64,000 bases of DNA from Mycobacterium sp. 852013-51886_SCH5428379 (lineage in GTDB: Bacteria > Actinomycetota > Actinomycetes > Mycobacteriales > Mycobacteriaceae): NCBI RefSeq assembly GCF_001665575.1, contig NZ_LZSU01000019.1, positions 62,001-126,000 on the forward strand, read 5' to 3'. The translations under genes and the position numbers were made by a program. The notes beneath the pieces are model-generated. The model ran no database searches. It worked only from the letters and a program-made list of their open reading frames with translations, and was not told where the DNA came from. Shown here piece by piece: positions 32,371-46,236 of the stretch. Within the stretch, counting starts at the first letter, position 1; every line of letters starts with the position of its first letter.

Positions 32371-33314
32371 TTAGCGGGCCGCCATGGCACCGCGGCGGCG
32401 GCTCGCGACGAACCGCACCACATCGGCGATCCAGTCGCGGTCGGTGCGCAGGGTCAGCAGGGGCGCGTCGCAGCGGCGCAGCGTGCGGGCCACCTCGGCG
32501 CGGTGCTGGGCCGCCGCCTTCTCGAAGTCGTCGCGGAGCCGCTGGTCGATGGTGAACTCGCGGGTGACGCCGGTCTCGGTGTCCTGCAGGATCACGTCGC
32601 CGACGGCGGGCAGCTCGATGTCGCGCGGATCGAGCACCTCGATGCCGAGGACCTCGTGCCGGCCGGCGATCGCGCGCAGTGGACGCATCCAGTCGATCGG
32701 GCCGAGGAAATCGCTGATGATGACCGCCATCCCGCGCCTGCGCTCAGGTCGGCGCAGCGAGTCGATCGCCTCGGCCAGATTGCCGCGGACCCCGGTCGGA
32801 GCTCGCGGTGTGGTGGCGATCGTGCGCAGCATCTCCTGTTCGTGCATGCGCCCCGACAGGGCAGGCACCCGCCGCGTGGTCTCGCCGTTGGAGATGATCG
32901 CGCCGATCCGGTTGCCGCCGCCGCTGTTGAGGAACGTGATCGCCGCGGCGGCCGCCACGGCGAGATCGCGCTTCTCGCAGCCGGCGGTGCCGAAGTCCAG
33001 GCTGGCCGACATGTCGACCACCAGCCAGGTCTCCAACTCGCGGTCGGCGATCATCGTCCGCACGTGCGGCACGGTGGTGCGCGCGGTGACCGACCAGTCC
33101 ATGCGGCGGACGTCGTCGCCCGGCTGGTAGATCCGCGACTCCCCCGGCTCCGAGCCCGGGCCCGGGATGAGGCCGAGGTGGTCGCCGTGCAGGACGCCGT
33201 CGAGTTTCCGGCGGACCGTCAGCTCGAGTTTTCGCAGCGCGGCCGACAACGCCGGATCGCGGATCTCACCGCGTTCCAGGGACGGCAGGTCGACGGATCG
33301 GCCTTGGGATTCGG

Positions 33315-33318
<4 letters not shown>
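32371..33318 (-). CDS. DUF58 domain protein (Rv1480-like)
   Basis: This 315-residue cytosolic protein contains the DUF58 core (GDHLGLIPGPGSEPGESRIY, then YQPGDDVRRMDWSVTART), followed by a VWA-like part with DMSASLDFGTAG. DUF58 proteins accompany MoxR ATPases in MoxR-DUF58-VWA operons. The GTG at 33318 overlaps the moxR1 stop as GTGA, matching the coupling in M. tuberculosis Rv1479-Rv1480. A longer upstream frame exists only as a shadow of moxR1. Confidence 0.9.
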
Positions 33319-34484
<1,166 letters not shown>

Positions 34485-34624
34485 CGAGGTTCCTCCCACT
34501 GTCTTCGCTTCAAGGCGTGCCGCAGGCGTATCCCGCGTCAGCGCCCGGCGCCGCGGCGCCCGCCGTCAACTATTCCAGGCACTCCGGAATCCGTCGACGT
34601 GCCCTCCTGCCGGGGTGGCCCGGG

Positions 34625-35350
34625 TCAGGACTCGATGATGCGGGCGACGTAGGGCTGCAGGCCGGCCTTGCGCAACGGGCTGACCGTCACCTTGCCCGCG
34701 CTGCCCGACGATTCGAGCATCTGCCCGTTGCCGAGATAGATCGCGACGTGCTGGCTGCCGCCCGGCCCCCAGAAGAGCAGATCGCCGCGCTTGCCCTGGG
34801 CCAGCGGCACTTTGCGGCCGGTGTTGTACTGGTCGCCGGAGTACTTCGGGATCAGTACGCCCACACCGGCGTAGGAGAATTGCGTGAAGCCCGAGCAGTC
34901 GTAGCCGACGGTGCCCGCACCCGAGTCGATGCCGGTGCTCGGCCCGTTGGGTTTACCGCCGCCCCACGAGTACGGGGTGCCCATCTGCGAGGCGCCGCGC
35001 CGGATGACGTATTCGATCGCCTGCGGTCCGCGCACGCGTCCGGGAGCGACACCAGCGGCGGGTGCGGCGCCGCCGAGCCCGATGGTGGACAGGAACTTGC
35101 GACCGAGGTCCATCGTCACCTGCGTGGCCTGCGCGGTCGCCTGCAGCGAGGCGTTCGCGATGGCCAGCGGGTCACCGGGCGCACCCGCGCTGAGGAGTTT
35201 GGGCAGCGTCGGATCCCACTGTCCCTCGTCCGGTGCGGCGCCCGCGGCCGCGGCGGAACCGAACAGCACCGCGAGCGCGGCGAACACGGATACCAGCGGG
35301 ACGGCGCAGCGAGAAGCGAGGCGGCGCAGGAACGTCAAGAACATCACCAT
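34625..35350 (-). CDS. ripB: NlpC/P60 peptidoglycan endopeptidase RipB
   Basis: This 241-residue secreted D,L-endopeptidase cleaves within peptidoglycan stem peptides. A signal peptide occupies residues 1-39 (hydrophobic VPLVSVFAALAVLFG, cleavage after AGA). The NlpC/P60 domain holds Cys152 (YDCSGF), His201 (SQHVAIYLG) and a polar residue near Glu213. Its length equals that of M. tuberculosis RipB. The ATG at 35350 overlaps the ripA stop; an ATG two codons later is also possible. RipA and RipB have near-identical catalytic domains, but RipB lacks the coiled-coil segment. Confidence 0.95.
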   Translation of the reverse strand: MVMFLTFLRRLASRCAVPLVSVFAALAVLFGSAAAAGAAPDEGQWDPTLPKLLSAGAPGDPLAIANASLQATAQATQVTMDLGRKFLSTIGLGGAAPAAGVAPGRVRGPQAIEYVIRRGASQMGTPYSWGGGKPNGPSTGIDSGAGTVGYDCSGFTQFSYAGVGVLIPKYSGDQYNTGRKVPLAQGKRGDLLFWGPGGSQHVAIYLGNGQMLESSGSAGKVTVSPLRKAGLQPYVARIIES

Positions 35351-36777
35351 TCGATCAATCGGGTTGCGTACGGCGTCATACCGCTGGTGCGCACCGGTGA
35401 GACCTTGACGACCGAACCGGTGTAGGGCGCTTCGAGCATCTGCCCGTTGCCCAGGTAGAGCGCGACGTGCTGGCTGGCATTCGGTCCCCAGAAGAGCATG
35501 TCGCCGCGGCGCATCTCGGAGGTGGGAACCTTGCGGCCCGCGTTGTACTGCGAGCCGGAGTAGTGGTCGAGTTTGATGCCGACGCCGGCGAACGCGTACA
35601 GCATCAGGCCGGAGCAGTCGAAGCCGACGGTGCCCGCACCCGAGTCGATGCCGTTGCTGGGCCCGGTGGCATTGCCGCCGCCCCACGAGTAGGGCACGCC
35701 CATCTGCGACATCGCGCGCTTGATGACGTACTCGGTGGCCTGTTGGCCGTACACCCGCGGGATCGCGCCGTTGTTGGTGTAACCGCTCGGGGTGGGCAGC
35801 AGCCCCAGCTTCTGCAGGAAGTTGCGGCCCATCTGCTGGGTGACCTGCGCCGAGGTGGCGGTGATGCCGAGCACGGCGTTGATGATCGCGATCGGGTCGC
35901 CGCTGACGAACGCACTCGGGATCGCGGGCAGCGTCGGATCCCACAGCGGCACGTCCCACTTGGCCGCCGCGGGGGCCTGCGCACCCGGGGCCTTGTCCCA
36001 GTTCGTCCCGGCAGGGGCCGGCGCTGCGGCCGGACCGGCCGCCTTCTGCACCGGAGCCGACACCGGCTGGGCGGCGCGGGCCTGGTCCAGCCGGGCCTGC
36101 GCGGCAGCGCGTTCTGCGACGAGTCGGTCCAATTCGGCCTGCTGGTCACCGAACGTGCGCTGCGCCGAGGTGAGCGCCTCGACGGCGACGGCCTGGCTGG
36201 CCTCGGCGTCGGCGGCGGCCTGGTCGGCCTGCTGTTTGGCCAGCCGGGCGGCGGACTCGCGGTTGATCTGCTCGGTGCGCGCGCGCTGCAGGTTCGCCAT
36301 GACCTGCGCGGAACTCACCGAAAGGGTCTCGGCCGCCGCGGCGGTGTGCAGGATGTCGACGGGGTCCGCAGCGGTCAGATACGACCGCGACGGACCGTTG
36401 ACGTAGGTGGCGGCGGCGAATTGGTCGAACCGCTTCTGGGCGGCGGAGATCGCGATGGTCGCGTCCTCGACGCCGATCTGGCTCTCTTCGAGCTCGCGCT
36501 GCGCGGCGGCCGCGGCGTCGCGGGCGTTCTGCACGTCGACGATCGCCTTGTTCACGCTCTCCTGCTGACCCTGCACGGCCGCGCCGAGATCCTGCAGCTG
36601 CTGGTTGGCGTTGGCGACGGCGGCCACCAGGGTGCCGATGCCGTCCGGGTCGGCGCCGGCGGCGCTGCCGCCCCAGAGCCCGGTGGTGACGAGCATGCCG
36701 GCGGCGATCGACACCGCGACGGCCCCGCGATACCGGGGAGCTTGCCTTTGACGATGGGCGCAGGTGGAGCGCTTCAT
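35344..36777 (-). CDS. ripA: NlpC/P60 peptidoglycan endopeptidase RipA
   Basis: This 477-residue secreted hydrolase is needed for daughter-cell separation in mycobacteria. It has a signal peptide (to about AGA near residue 42), a long coiled-coil segment (residues 50-235), a Pro/Ala-rich linker and an NlpC/P60 domain with Cys388 (FDCSGL), His437 (SQHVALYLG) and Glu449. The coiled coil keeps the zymogen inactive in M. tuberculosis RipA. The ATG at 36777 has GAGGAG about 11 bases upstream; a TTG three codons earlier is the alternative. GTCACA repeats lie in the upstream region. Confidence 0.95.
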   Translation of the reverse strand: MKRSTCAHRQRQAPRYRGAVAVSIAAGMLVTTGLWGGSAAGADPDGIGTLVAAVANANQQLQDLGAAVQGQQESVNKAIVDVQNARDAAAAAQRELEESQIGVEDATIAISAAQKRFDQFAAATYVNGPSRSYLTAADPVDILHTAAAAETLSVSSAQVMANLQRARTEQINRESAARLAKQQADQAAADAEASQAVAVEALTSAQRTFGDQQAELDRLVAERAAAQARLDQARAAQPVSAPVQKAAGPAAAPAPAGTNWDKAPGAQAPAAAKWDVPLWDPTLPAIPSAFVSGDPIAIINAVLGITATSAQVTQQMGRNFLQKLGLLPTPSGYTNNGAIPRVYGQQATEYVIKRAMSQMGVPYSWGGGNATGPSNGIDSGAGTVGFDCSGLMLYAFAGVGIKLDHYSGSQYNAGRKVPTSEMRRGDMLFWGPNASQHVALYLGNGQMLEAPYTGSVVKVSPVRTSGMTPYATRLIEW

Positions 36778-36822
36778 TCGACTCAAGTCTCCTCGGGGCT
36801 GGTTGCGGAACCGTGCGCAGTA

Positions 36823-36900
36823 GTCACAGTAGGCACAACTACAACATGGGTACCGAATGCACCGTACGTCACAAAAGACGCTAAAGAAACTTTAGTCACA
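36823..36900. promoter_or_regulatory. Cluster of GTCACA repeats upstream of ripA (MtrA-like sites)
   Basis: GTCACA occurs at 36823, 36868 and 36895. The first is followed nine bases later by GGCACA at 36832, giving the spaced direct repeat seen in MtrA response-regulator sites. ripA is a known MtrA target in mycobacteria; the match here is by eye only. Confidence 0.5.
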
Positions 36901-36975
36901 AATTACATTGTTGTAATTATGTGTTGTGTTATCGAATGGTGATATTGCAATTCCGCGGACCCGCGCGGAACGGCG

Positions 36976-37515
36976 TCACACCTGGTCAGAGCGGGTATCG
37001 GGGGCGGGCCCGACGGACGCGGGCGCGATTCGGCCGCTCCACGTCTGCAGCAAACGAGTGGCCGCCGCGGCGGCCGCGACGAGCAACACCAGCGCAATCG
37101 TCAAAAGCGTCCACGGAAAGTCATCCGTGGTGATCTGGTCGACGAAATTCTGCGCCGACTGCACCGGGTTGCCGGTCTTGGCAAGGTCTTGCCCGGCCTC
37201 CAGGGTGACGCGGTCGATCGAGTCGCTGTAGGTTCCCGCAAACGACGGACTCAGCGCGAGCACGGTCGAGTCGGGATAGGCGATGCCCACCTCCGTGGCG
37301 ATGTCGCGCAGCGGAGTGTCCAGATGCGGGTCGCGGTCGATGACGACGATCTTGAGGTCGATGCCGTCGGCCTGCGCCTCGGACACGACCTGACGCAGGC
37401 CGGCCTCATCGGCTCCCGGGGGCGCGCTGACGCCGTCCTCGCCGACCTCGGCGAGCACCTTGTTCAGATCGAGGTCCGGCGGGATGAAGCCGGGCATGAC
37501 ATGAAGGTCCGTCAC
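36976..37515 (-). CDS. Rv1476-family single-pass membrane protein
   Basis: This protein of about 179 residues is of unknown function. It has an N-terminal soluble domain ([56 protein letters not shown]) and a single C-terminal helix ([20 protein letters not shown]). It matches the place and pattern of M. tuberculosis Rv1476, between acn and ripA. The GTG at 37515 gives [13 protein letters not shown]; an ATG six codons later is an alternative start, and neither has a strong ribosome binding site. It diverges from acn. Confidence 0.78.
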   Translation of the reverse strand: MTDLHVMPGFIPPDLDLNKVLAEVGEDGVSAPPGADEAGLRQVVSEAQADGIDLKIVVIDRDPHLDTPLRDIATEVGIAYPDSTVLALSPSFAGTYSDSIDRVTLEAGQDLAKTGNPVQSAQNFVDQITTDDFPWTLLTIALVLLVAAAAAATRLLQTWSGRIAPASVGPAPDTRSDQV

Positions 37516-37675
37516 AACGCAGCACGGTACCTCCCGGGCGGGTACCCCGACGGCAGCACCCGCGGGTGGAGACGAGACTGTGACCCACCCTGGAGTGTTT
37601 TGCAGGACAAGCGTACTGTTAAGCTGGAGCGCCGCCGACACAGCCCGTCGCGGCGAGAACTACCGGGGAGTTGAT

Positions 37676-40540
<2,865 letters not shown>

Positions 40541-40562
40541 GTAGCGCAGCAGGGATTCGAAG

Positions 40563-41144
40563 ATGCCCCGGGTAACCGACGATCATCTGGCGGCGCGTCG
40601 CCGCCAGATCCTCGACGGTGCCCGGCGCTGCTTCGCGGAGTACGGATACAACGAGGCGACCGTGCGACGGCTCGAACAGACCATCGGGCTGTCGCGCGGC
40701 GCCATCTTCCACCACTTCCGCGATAAGGACACGCTGTTCTTCGAGTTGGCGCGCGAGGACGCGGAGCGGATGGCCGACGTCGCCGCCCGCGAGGGACTGA
40801 TCCAGGTGATGCGCGACATGCTGGCCGCGCCCGAGCAGTTCGACTGGCTGGCCACCCGGTTGGAGATCGCGCGCAAGCTGCGCAACGATCCGGTGTTCCA
40901 CCGCGGCTGGGTCGAACGGTCGGCCGAGCTCTCGGCGGCCACCACGGAGCGGCTACGCCGGCAGAAGCAGGCCGGCCGGCTGCGCGATGACGTGCCCAGC
41001 GATGTGGTGCAGACCTATCTGGATCTGGTTCTCGACGGGTTGGTGGCGCGGCTGGCCTCCGGCGACGATCCGGCCCGGCTCAGTGCCGTGCTGGACCTCG
41101 TCGAGGCCTCGGTGCGTCAGCAGACGTCGGACGTCACGAACTGA
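40563..41144 (+). CDS. acnR: TetR regulator of aconitase (AcnR-like)
   Basis: This 193-residue TetR-type repressor has an N-terminal helix-turn-helix (ARRCFAEYGYNEATVRRLEQ, then GAIFHHFRDKDTLFFEL) and an all-helical ligand-binding domain. It lies directly downstream of acn, as in Corynebacterium glutamicum, where AcnR represses aconitase, and corresponds to M. tuberculosis Rv1474c. No separate promoter is obvious in the 22-base gap, so it is probably co-transcribed with acn and feeds back on it. The stop overlaps the convergent small HTH gene by 11 bases. Confidence 0.88.
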   Translation: MPRVTDDHLAARRRQILDGARRCFAEYGYNEATVRRLEQTIGLSRGAIFHHFRDKDTLFFELAREDAERMADVAAREGLIQVMRDMLAAPEQFDWLATRLEIARKLRNDPVFHRGWVERSAELSAATTERLRRQKQAGRLRDDVPSDVVQTYLDLVLDGLVARLASGDDPARLSAVLDLVEASVRQQTSDVTN

Positions 41145-41331
41145 CGCGACGGGAGCGGTGGTTCGGTCCACCCCGGCTGCGCATCGTCGTCCCGGACTCG
41201 CGCAGCATGCTGTGGATCGACCCGTAGGACCGCCCCGTCGATGCGACCAGCGAGCGGATGCTCGCCCCCTCCTCGTACGCGCGCCGCAGTTCGCTCAACA
41301 ACTGATCCCTGGACTGCTCCGAATCCCTCAT
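41134..41331 (-). CDS. Small helix-turn-helix protein (Rv1473A-like)
   Basis: This 65-residue basic protein has a likely helix-turn-helix (LLSELRRAYEEGASIRSLVA, then TGRSYGSIHSMLRESG) and an arginine-rich tail. Size, sequence type and place, between the TetR and ABC-F genes, match M. tuberculosis Rv1473A, annotated as a possible regulator. The gene is short, but the conserved position supports it. Its target is not known. Confidence 0.72.
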   Translation of the reverse strand: MRDSEQSRDQLLSELRRAYEEGASIRSLVASTGRSYGSIHSMLRESGTTMRSRGGPNHRSRRVSS

Positions 41332-41377
41332 CGCATCTCCCCGCTCGTGAAGCCCCCGACTCAGCGGTGAGATACCC

Positions 41378-41392
41378 AGCCCAGCTGGGGCT
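41378..41392. terminator. Weak hairpin downstream of the ABC-F gene
   Basis: AGCCC and GGGCT arms flank AGCTG in the gap between the ABC-F stop and the small HTH gene. There is no T-run, so this is only a tentative terminator. Confidence 0.3.
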
Positions 41393-41408
41393 AATCCTGT
41401 GCGACGCG

Positions 41409-43037
<1,629 letters not shown>

Positions 43038-43059
43038 GCCGTCTGCTCCTCACATGTCG

Positions 43060-43869
43060 TTACTTGTCGTCGGTGAAACTCGGCGGCCGTCGCTCCGCGC
43101 GCGCAGCGACCGCTTCTTCGAAGTTCGCGGTGAGCAGGCGCACGTAGAGCTGGCCCAGGCCCTCGGCCTGCATATGCCCTTCCAGGCTAGCGGCGTCCAT
43201 CCCACTCCACAGTGTGCGCTTGGTCAACTCGATTCCCGGCCGGGAGAACGCCGCGATGCGTTCGGCGACGTCGAAACAGGCGTCGAGCAGCTCGTCGTCG
43301 GGCACGGTCCGCGACACCAGGCCGATGCGCTCGGCCTCCTCGGCGGTGACGTCGCGGCCGGTCAGCATGATCTCGAAGGCCCGCGACGAGCCGATGGCCC
43401 GCGGCAGCAGGTAGCTGAGCCCCAGTTCACTGGCCGTCAGGCCGTTGTTGATGCCCGCGGCCCGGAAGTAGGCGCCCGAGGCGGCCAGCCGGATGTCGGC
43501 GGCGAGCGCGAGGCACAACCCACCCCCGATGGCCGCTCCGTTGACCGCGGCGATCACCGGCTGGTGCATCTTGCGCAGCGCCAGGATGACGTCGTCGAGC
43601 ACCTCCATGGACCGCAGCGCGTACGTCGGCCGCGTCAGTCCGTCGACGTGCGGAACCGAACCCGCCGACTTGTGGTCGGCGCCGGAGGAGAATCCTCGGC
43701 CCGCCCCGGTGAGCACCACCGCACGCACCGAGTTGTCGTAGGTGAGCTCACCGAGCACCTCGCGCAGCGGCACCATGACGTCGAACGCCATGGAGTTCAT
43801 CCGCTCGGGGCGGTTGAGAGTGATCAGGGCGACGTGCGGACGCGGCCGGTCGACGAGAACGTGTGTCAC
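43060..43869 (-). CDS. echA12: Enoyl-CoA hydratase/isomerase family protein EchA12
   Basis: This 269-residue crotonase-fold protein has the oxyanion-hole motifs GRGFSSGADHKS and NGAAIGGGLCLALAADIRLA. At the usual second catalytic Glu position the sequence reads TASELGLSYLLPRAIG, so an acid is kept. It corresponds to M. tuberculosis Rv1472 by place. The start is GTG. It lies between the ABC-F and thioredoxin genes on the same strand with gaps of 22-26 bases. The acyl-CoA substrate is unknown. Confidence 0.9.
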   Translation of the reverse strand: MTHVLVDRPRPHVALITLNRPERMNSMAFDVMVPLREVLGELTYDNSVRAVVLTGAGRGFSSGADHKSAGSVPHVDGLTRPTYALRSMEVLDDVILALRKMHQPVIAAVNGAAIGGGLCLALAADIRLAASGAYFRAAGINNGLTASELGLSYLLPRAIGSSRAFEIMLTGRDVTAEEAERIGLVSRTVPDDELLDACFDVAERIAAFSRPGIELTKRTLWSGMDAASLEGHMQAEGLGQLYVRLLTANFEEAVAARAERRPPSFTDDK

Positions 43870-43895
43870 TCGTGCACGTTATCGCGCACGCGGGC

Positions 43896-44261
43896 TCACT
43901 CCGGTTGGCCGTCGCCCTGTGCCGCGATCGCGGCGTCGATGTCGAACTCCTTGACCTTCTGCACGAGGTCCTCGAGGGCCGCGGGAGGCAGGGCGCCGGC
44001 CTGGTTGAATACCAGCTTGCCCTTCTTGAACGCCATCAGCGTGGGGATGGAGCGGATGTCGGCGGCCTGGGCGAGCGCCTGCTCGGCCTCGGTGTCGACC
44101 TTGGCGTACACCACGTCCGGATGCTTCTCCGAGGAGGCCGCGAACGTGGGCGCGAACGCCTTGCACGGTCCGCACCAGGAGGCCCAGAAGTCGACGAGCA
44201 CGATCTCGTTGTCGGTGATCGTGTCGTTGAATTGATCAGCGGTGATGTCTTGCGTTGCCAT
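43896..44261 (-). CDS. trxB1: Thioredoxin
   Basis: This 121-residue thioredoxin carries the active site WCGPCK (Cys30, Cys33), the cis-Pro motif SIPTLM and the standard fold. Synteny with echA12 points to M. tuberculosis Rv1471, which is named trxB1 although it is a thioredoxin and not a reductase. The ATG at 44261 was chosen; upstream codons are not thioredoxin-like. The 130-base upstream gap contains the terminator hairpin of the preceding gene and therefore must also hold the thioredoxin promoter. Confidence 0.93.
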   Translation of the reverse strand: MATQDITADQFNDTITDNEIVLVDFWASWCGPCKAFAPTFAASSEKHPDVVYAKVDTEAEQALAQAADIRSIPTLMAFKKGKLVFNQAGALPPAALEDLVQKVKEFDIDAAIAAQGDGQPE

Positions 44262-44334
44262 GACCGGTCCAACGTCGGGGTCGGGGTCGATGTTCCCGGG
44301 TACCGGACGGCGCCGCGTGGCTTCGCCGATGACA

Positions 44335-44364
44335 AAGCCGCCCCGGCCGGAACCGGGGCGGCTT
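44335..44364 (-). terminator. Strong hairpin terminator of the GjpA-like gene
   Basis: A perfect 12-base stem (AAGCCGCCCCGG and CCGGGGCGGCTT) with a six-base loop lies 28 bases after the stop codon. On the minus strand it ends in TTTGTC, a short T-rich tail. Confidence 0.75.
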
Positions 44365-44391
44365 GTCATGTGCGCGCGAGTAGCGGTGGCC

Positions 44392-45969
44392 CTAGCCGAC
44401 CGAGCCGGAAGCCGAGCTCGAGGAGCTCGAGGAGCTCGAAGAGCTCGACGCACTGCTATCGCTGGACGACGCGCCGGAGCTCGACGAACCGGCGCTCGGG
44501 GCGACCCGGCTCACGCCGCCGACGTTCGAGGTGCCGGACTCGGTACCCGAGGTGCCGCTCGAGGTCGAGGAGGCCTCGGTCTTGTCCTTCGCAGTGCTCT
44601 TGCCGAGGACGCGGTCCTTCAGCCGGGATAGCGAACCGTCGCGCTTGACCTCCACGGTGGCCGTCTCGGCGGTGGGCGCCGACTCCCCAACGGTCTTCGC
44701 GACCGGGGTCTCGGCGGCGGCCGGCGTGACGTCGGCGGCCGGAGCCGCCGACCGCGCAGCCGTACCGGAGGTTGTCGCCATCGTCGCAGTGGCCGTTATC
44801 GTTTCCACGGGGATCAGCGTGGGCTGCGTCTTCGGCGGCACATTCGGGTCGTCGGGGGTGACCGGTGTGACCGGCGTCCCCGTGAGCGCCCTGGTCAGTG
44901 CGTTCGGGAAGTCGACCAGCGCATACCGCACGAGACCGCCCTGCGAACTCGGGTCGAGTTGGCTGGGCCATTCGAGCGCACGCGGTTCGCAGCCGGCGGC
45001 AGCCGAGCAGATGCTGAAGAACGGCGTGTACCCGTTGACGAAAGCGTTGGCGAGTTTGATGGGCAGGCTGATCAGCTCGCCGGCCGCGGTCGTGATGTCA
45101 CCCTCGTTGATCGCCTGGTGGATCGTGTCAAGGGCGATCGTGAACTGGAACCCGACGGTCTGGAACGGACCCACGAGGGCCCTGGTCAGGCCGGCCTCGG
45201 ACAGCGCGCCGAGCAGTGCCGGCAGCTCCGAATCGGCGCCCCCGGGCAGGCTGGCAATCAGCTGGCCGGTGAGGTCGTTGAGCGGTGTCAACGGCTGGAC
45301 CACGCGCAGGAAGTTCTCGACGAACCAGTAGTTGAACTCGAAGAGGGCCTGGGTGAACACGCCCGGCACCTCGTCGCCCTGGCGAGGCTGCCATCCCGGT
45401 GTCGCGCCCTCCGTCGGGGTGTCGTAGCGCAGGATGTCGGGGAGCACGTTGGACAGGAAGTTCTGCACCTCTGGGCCGATGTTGGTGAACAGACCACCGT
45501 CGATCCGCTCCGTGTCCGGGTTGTCCGGTCCGAAGAGTGCCTTCTGGAGCGTGGTGCCGGAGAGTTCCTGGAAGGCACGGAGGGCCTCGAACGTGGCCGC
45601 GGGATCGCTCGCACTCTGCACGATGATCTTTCCGATGTCGCCGAGGATGTCGGCCCCACCCAGCGCGGCAGCCAGCGACTGTGAGGCGTTCGCGCTGTTG
45701 ATCAGCAAGTAGCCCGAGTTCACCAGCGTCTCGGTGAAAGACTGCTGCAGCAGTACGAGGGGGTTCTCGGCGGCGGCAAGGGCCACCGCGCTCGTCGCCT
45801 TGCGGACATCGTGCTGGATGTCGGTCGTCGTAGGCGTCACCGGGCTGATGGCCATTGCGCCGGCGCCCACGGTTGCGACGCCTGCGACGAGAAACTTGTT
45901 CAGGGCCGATTGCTGGCGGTCCGGCGAGCATTCGCCGTCCGTCGCATACGTCCGAGAAGCTATGTGCAC
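44392..45969 (-). CDS. GjpA-like putative outer-membrane/surface protein with poly-Ser tail
   Basis: This 525-residue exported protein resembles mycobacterial proteins annotated as GjpA porins. It has an N-terminal segment (LNKFLVAGVATVGAGAMAIS) followed by PVTPTTTDIQ, then an Ala/Leu-rich amphipathic body of about 300 residues with repeated elements such as PANALTRAL- and ISLPIKLANAFVNGY-type helices. A Cys pair (SICSAAAGCEP) is present. The last 130 residues are Ala/Thr/Ser-rich and end in an almost pure Ser tail. The GTG at 45969 has AGGAG five bases upstream. An iron-box candidate lies near its promoter. The porin function is inherited from family annotation and is not shown here. Confidence 0.7.
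   Translation of the reverse strand: MHIASRTYATDGECSPDRQQSALNKFLVAGVATVGAGAMAISPVTPTTTDIQHDVRKATSAVALAAAENPLVLLQQSFTETLVNSGYLLINSANASQSLAAALGGADILGDIGKIIVQSASDPAATFEALRAFQELSGTTLQKALFGPDNPDTERIDGGLFTNIGPEVQNFLSNVLPDILRYDTPTEGATPGWQPRQGDEVPGVFTQALFEFNYWFVENFLRVVQPLTPLNDLTGQLIASLPGGADSELPALLGALSEAGLTRALVGPFQTVGFQFTIALDTIHQAINEGDITTAAGELISLPIKLANAFVNGYTPFFSICSAAAGCEPRALEWPSQLDPSSQGGLVRYALVDFPNALTRALTGTPVTPVTPDDPNVPPKTQPTLIPVETITATATMATTSGTAARSAAPAADVTPAAAETPVAKTVGESAPTAETATVEVKRDGSLSRLKDRVLGKSTAKDKTEASSTSSGTSGTESGTSNVGGVSRVAPSAGSSSSGASSSDSSASSSSSSSSSSSSASGSVG
44414..44449 (+). repeat. Four tandem 9-bp units (GAGCTCGAN) encoding poly-Ser
   Basis: Four in-frame copies of GAGCTCGAG, GAGCTCGAG, GAGCTCGAA and GAGCTCGAC lie near the 3' end of the GjpA-like gene and encode Ser residues on the minus strand. 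Changes in copy number would alter tail length without a frameshift. Confidence 0.85.
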
Positions 45970-46014
45970 TGTGGCTCCTGTGTTCAGTCTGAGATTCGCC
46001 TGAGTGGCACGTGA

Positions 46015-46042
46015 AGATTATCTGAAAATTCCCTGAGCGCAA
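46015..46042 (-). promoter_or_regulatory. Candidate promoter of the GjpA-like gene
   Basis: On the minus strand, TTGCGC (46037-46042) and TAATCT (46015-46020) are separated by 16 bases and lie 46-73 bases before the GTG start. The -35 touches the iron box. Confidence 0.5.
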
Positions 46043-46060
46043 TAGGTTGCCCTAACCTAA
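46042..46060. promoter_or_regulatory. IdeR-box-like iron operator
   Basis: ATAGGTTGCCCTAACCTAA agrees with the IdeR consensus TTAGGTTAGSCTWRCCTAA at 16 of 19 positions. It sits at the upstream edge of the candidate -35, in front of the GjpA-like gene. IdeR is the mycobacterial iron-responsive regulator. Confidence 0.6.
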
Positions 46061-46236
46061 CTTTGAACAGCTTAGTAGTTGAACAGAACGGCATCTCACC
46101 CGCTCTGCACGCGTTTCGGAGCTAGACGAGCACCGCGCGAGATCAAAGATCTACGGTGCGACCGCTAGCTATTGCGGCCAACCTCGGTTCACCGGCGTCG
46201 GGTTCGATGCTGCTCAGCGCGATCCCCGCCCGGTGC

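Noticed and set aside
46140..46152. AGATC-AAA-GATCT inverted repeat between the membrane protein and the GjpA-like gene
   Set aside because: Five-base arms at this length can arise by chance, and no gene start is near enough to support an operator.
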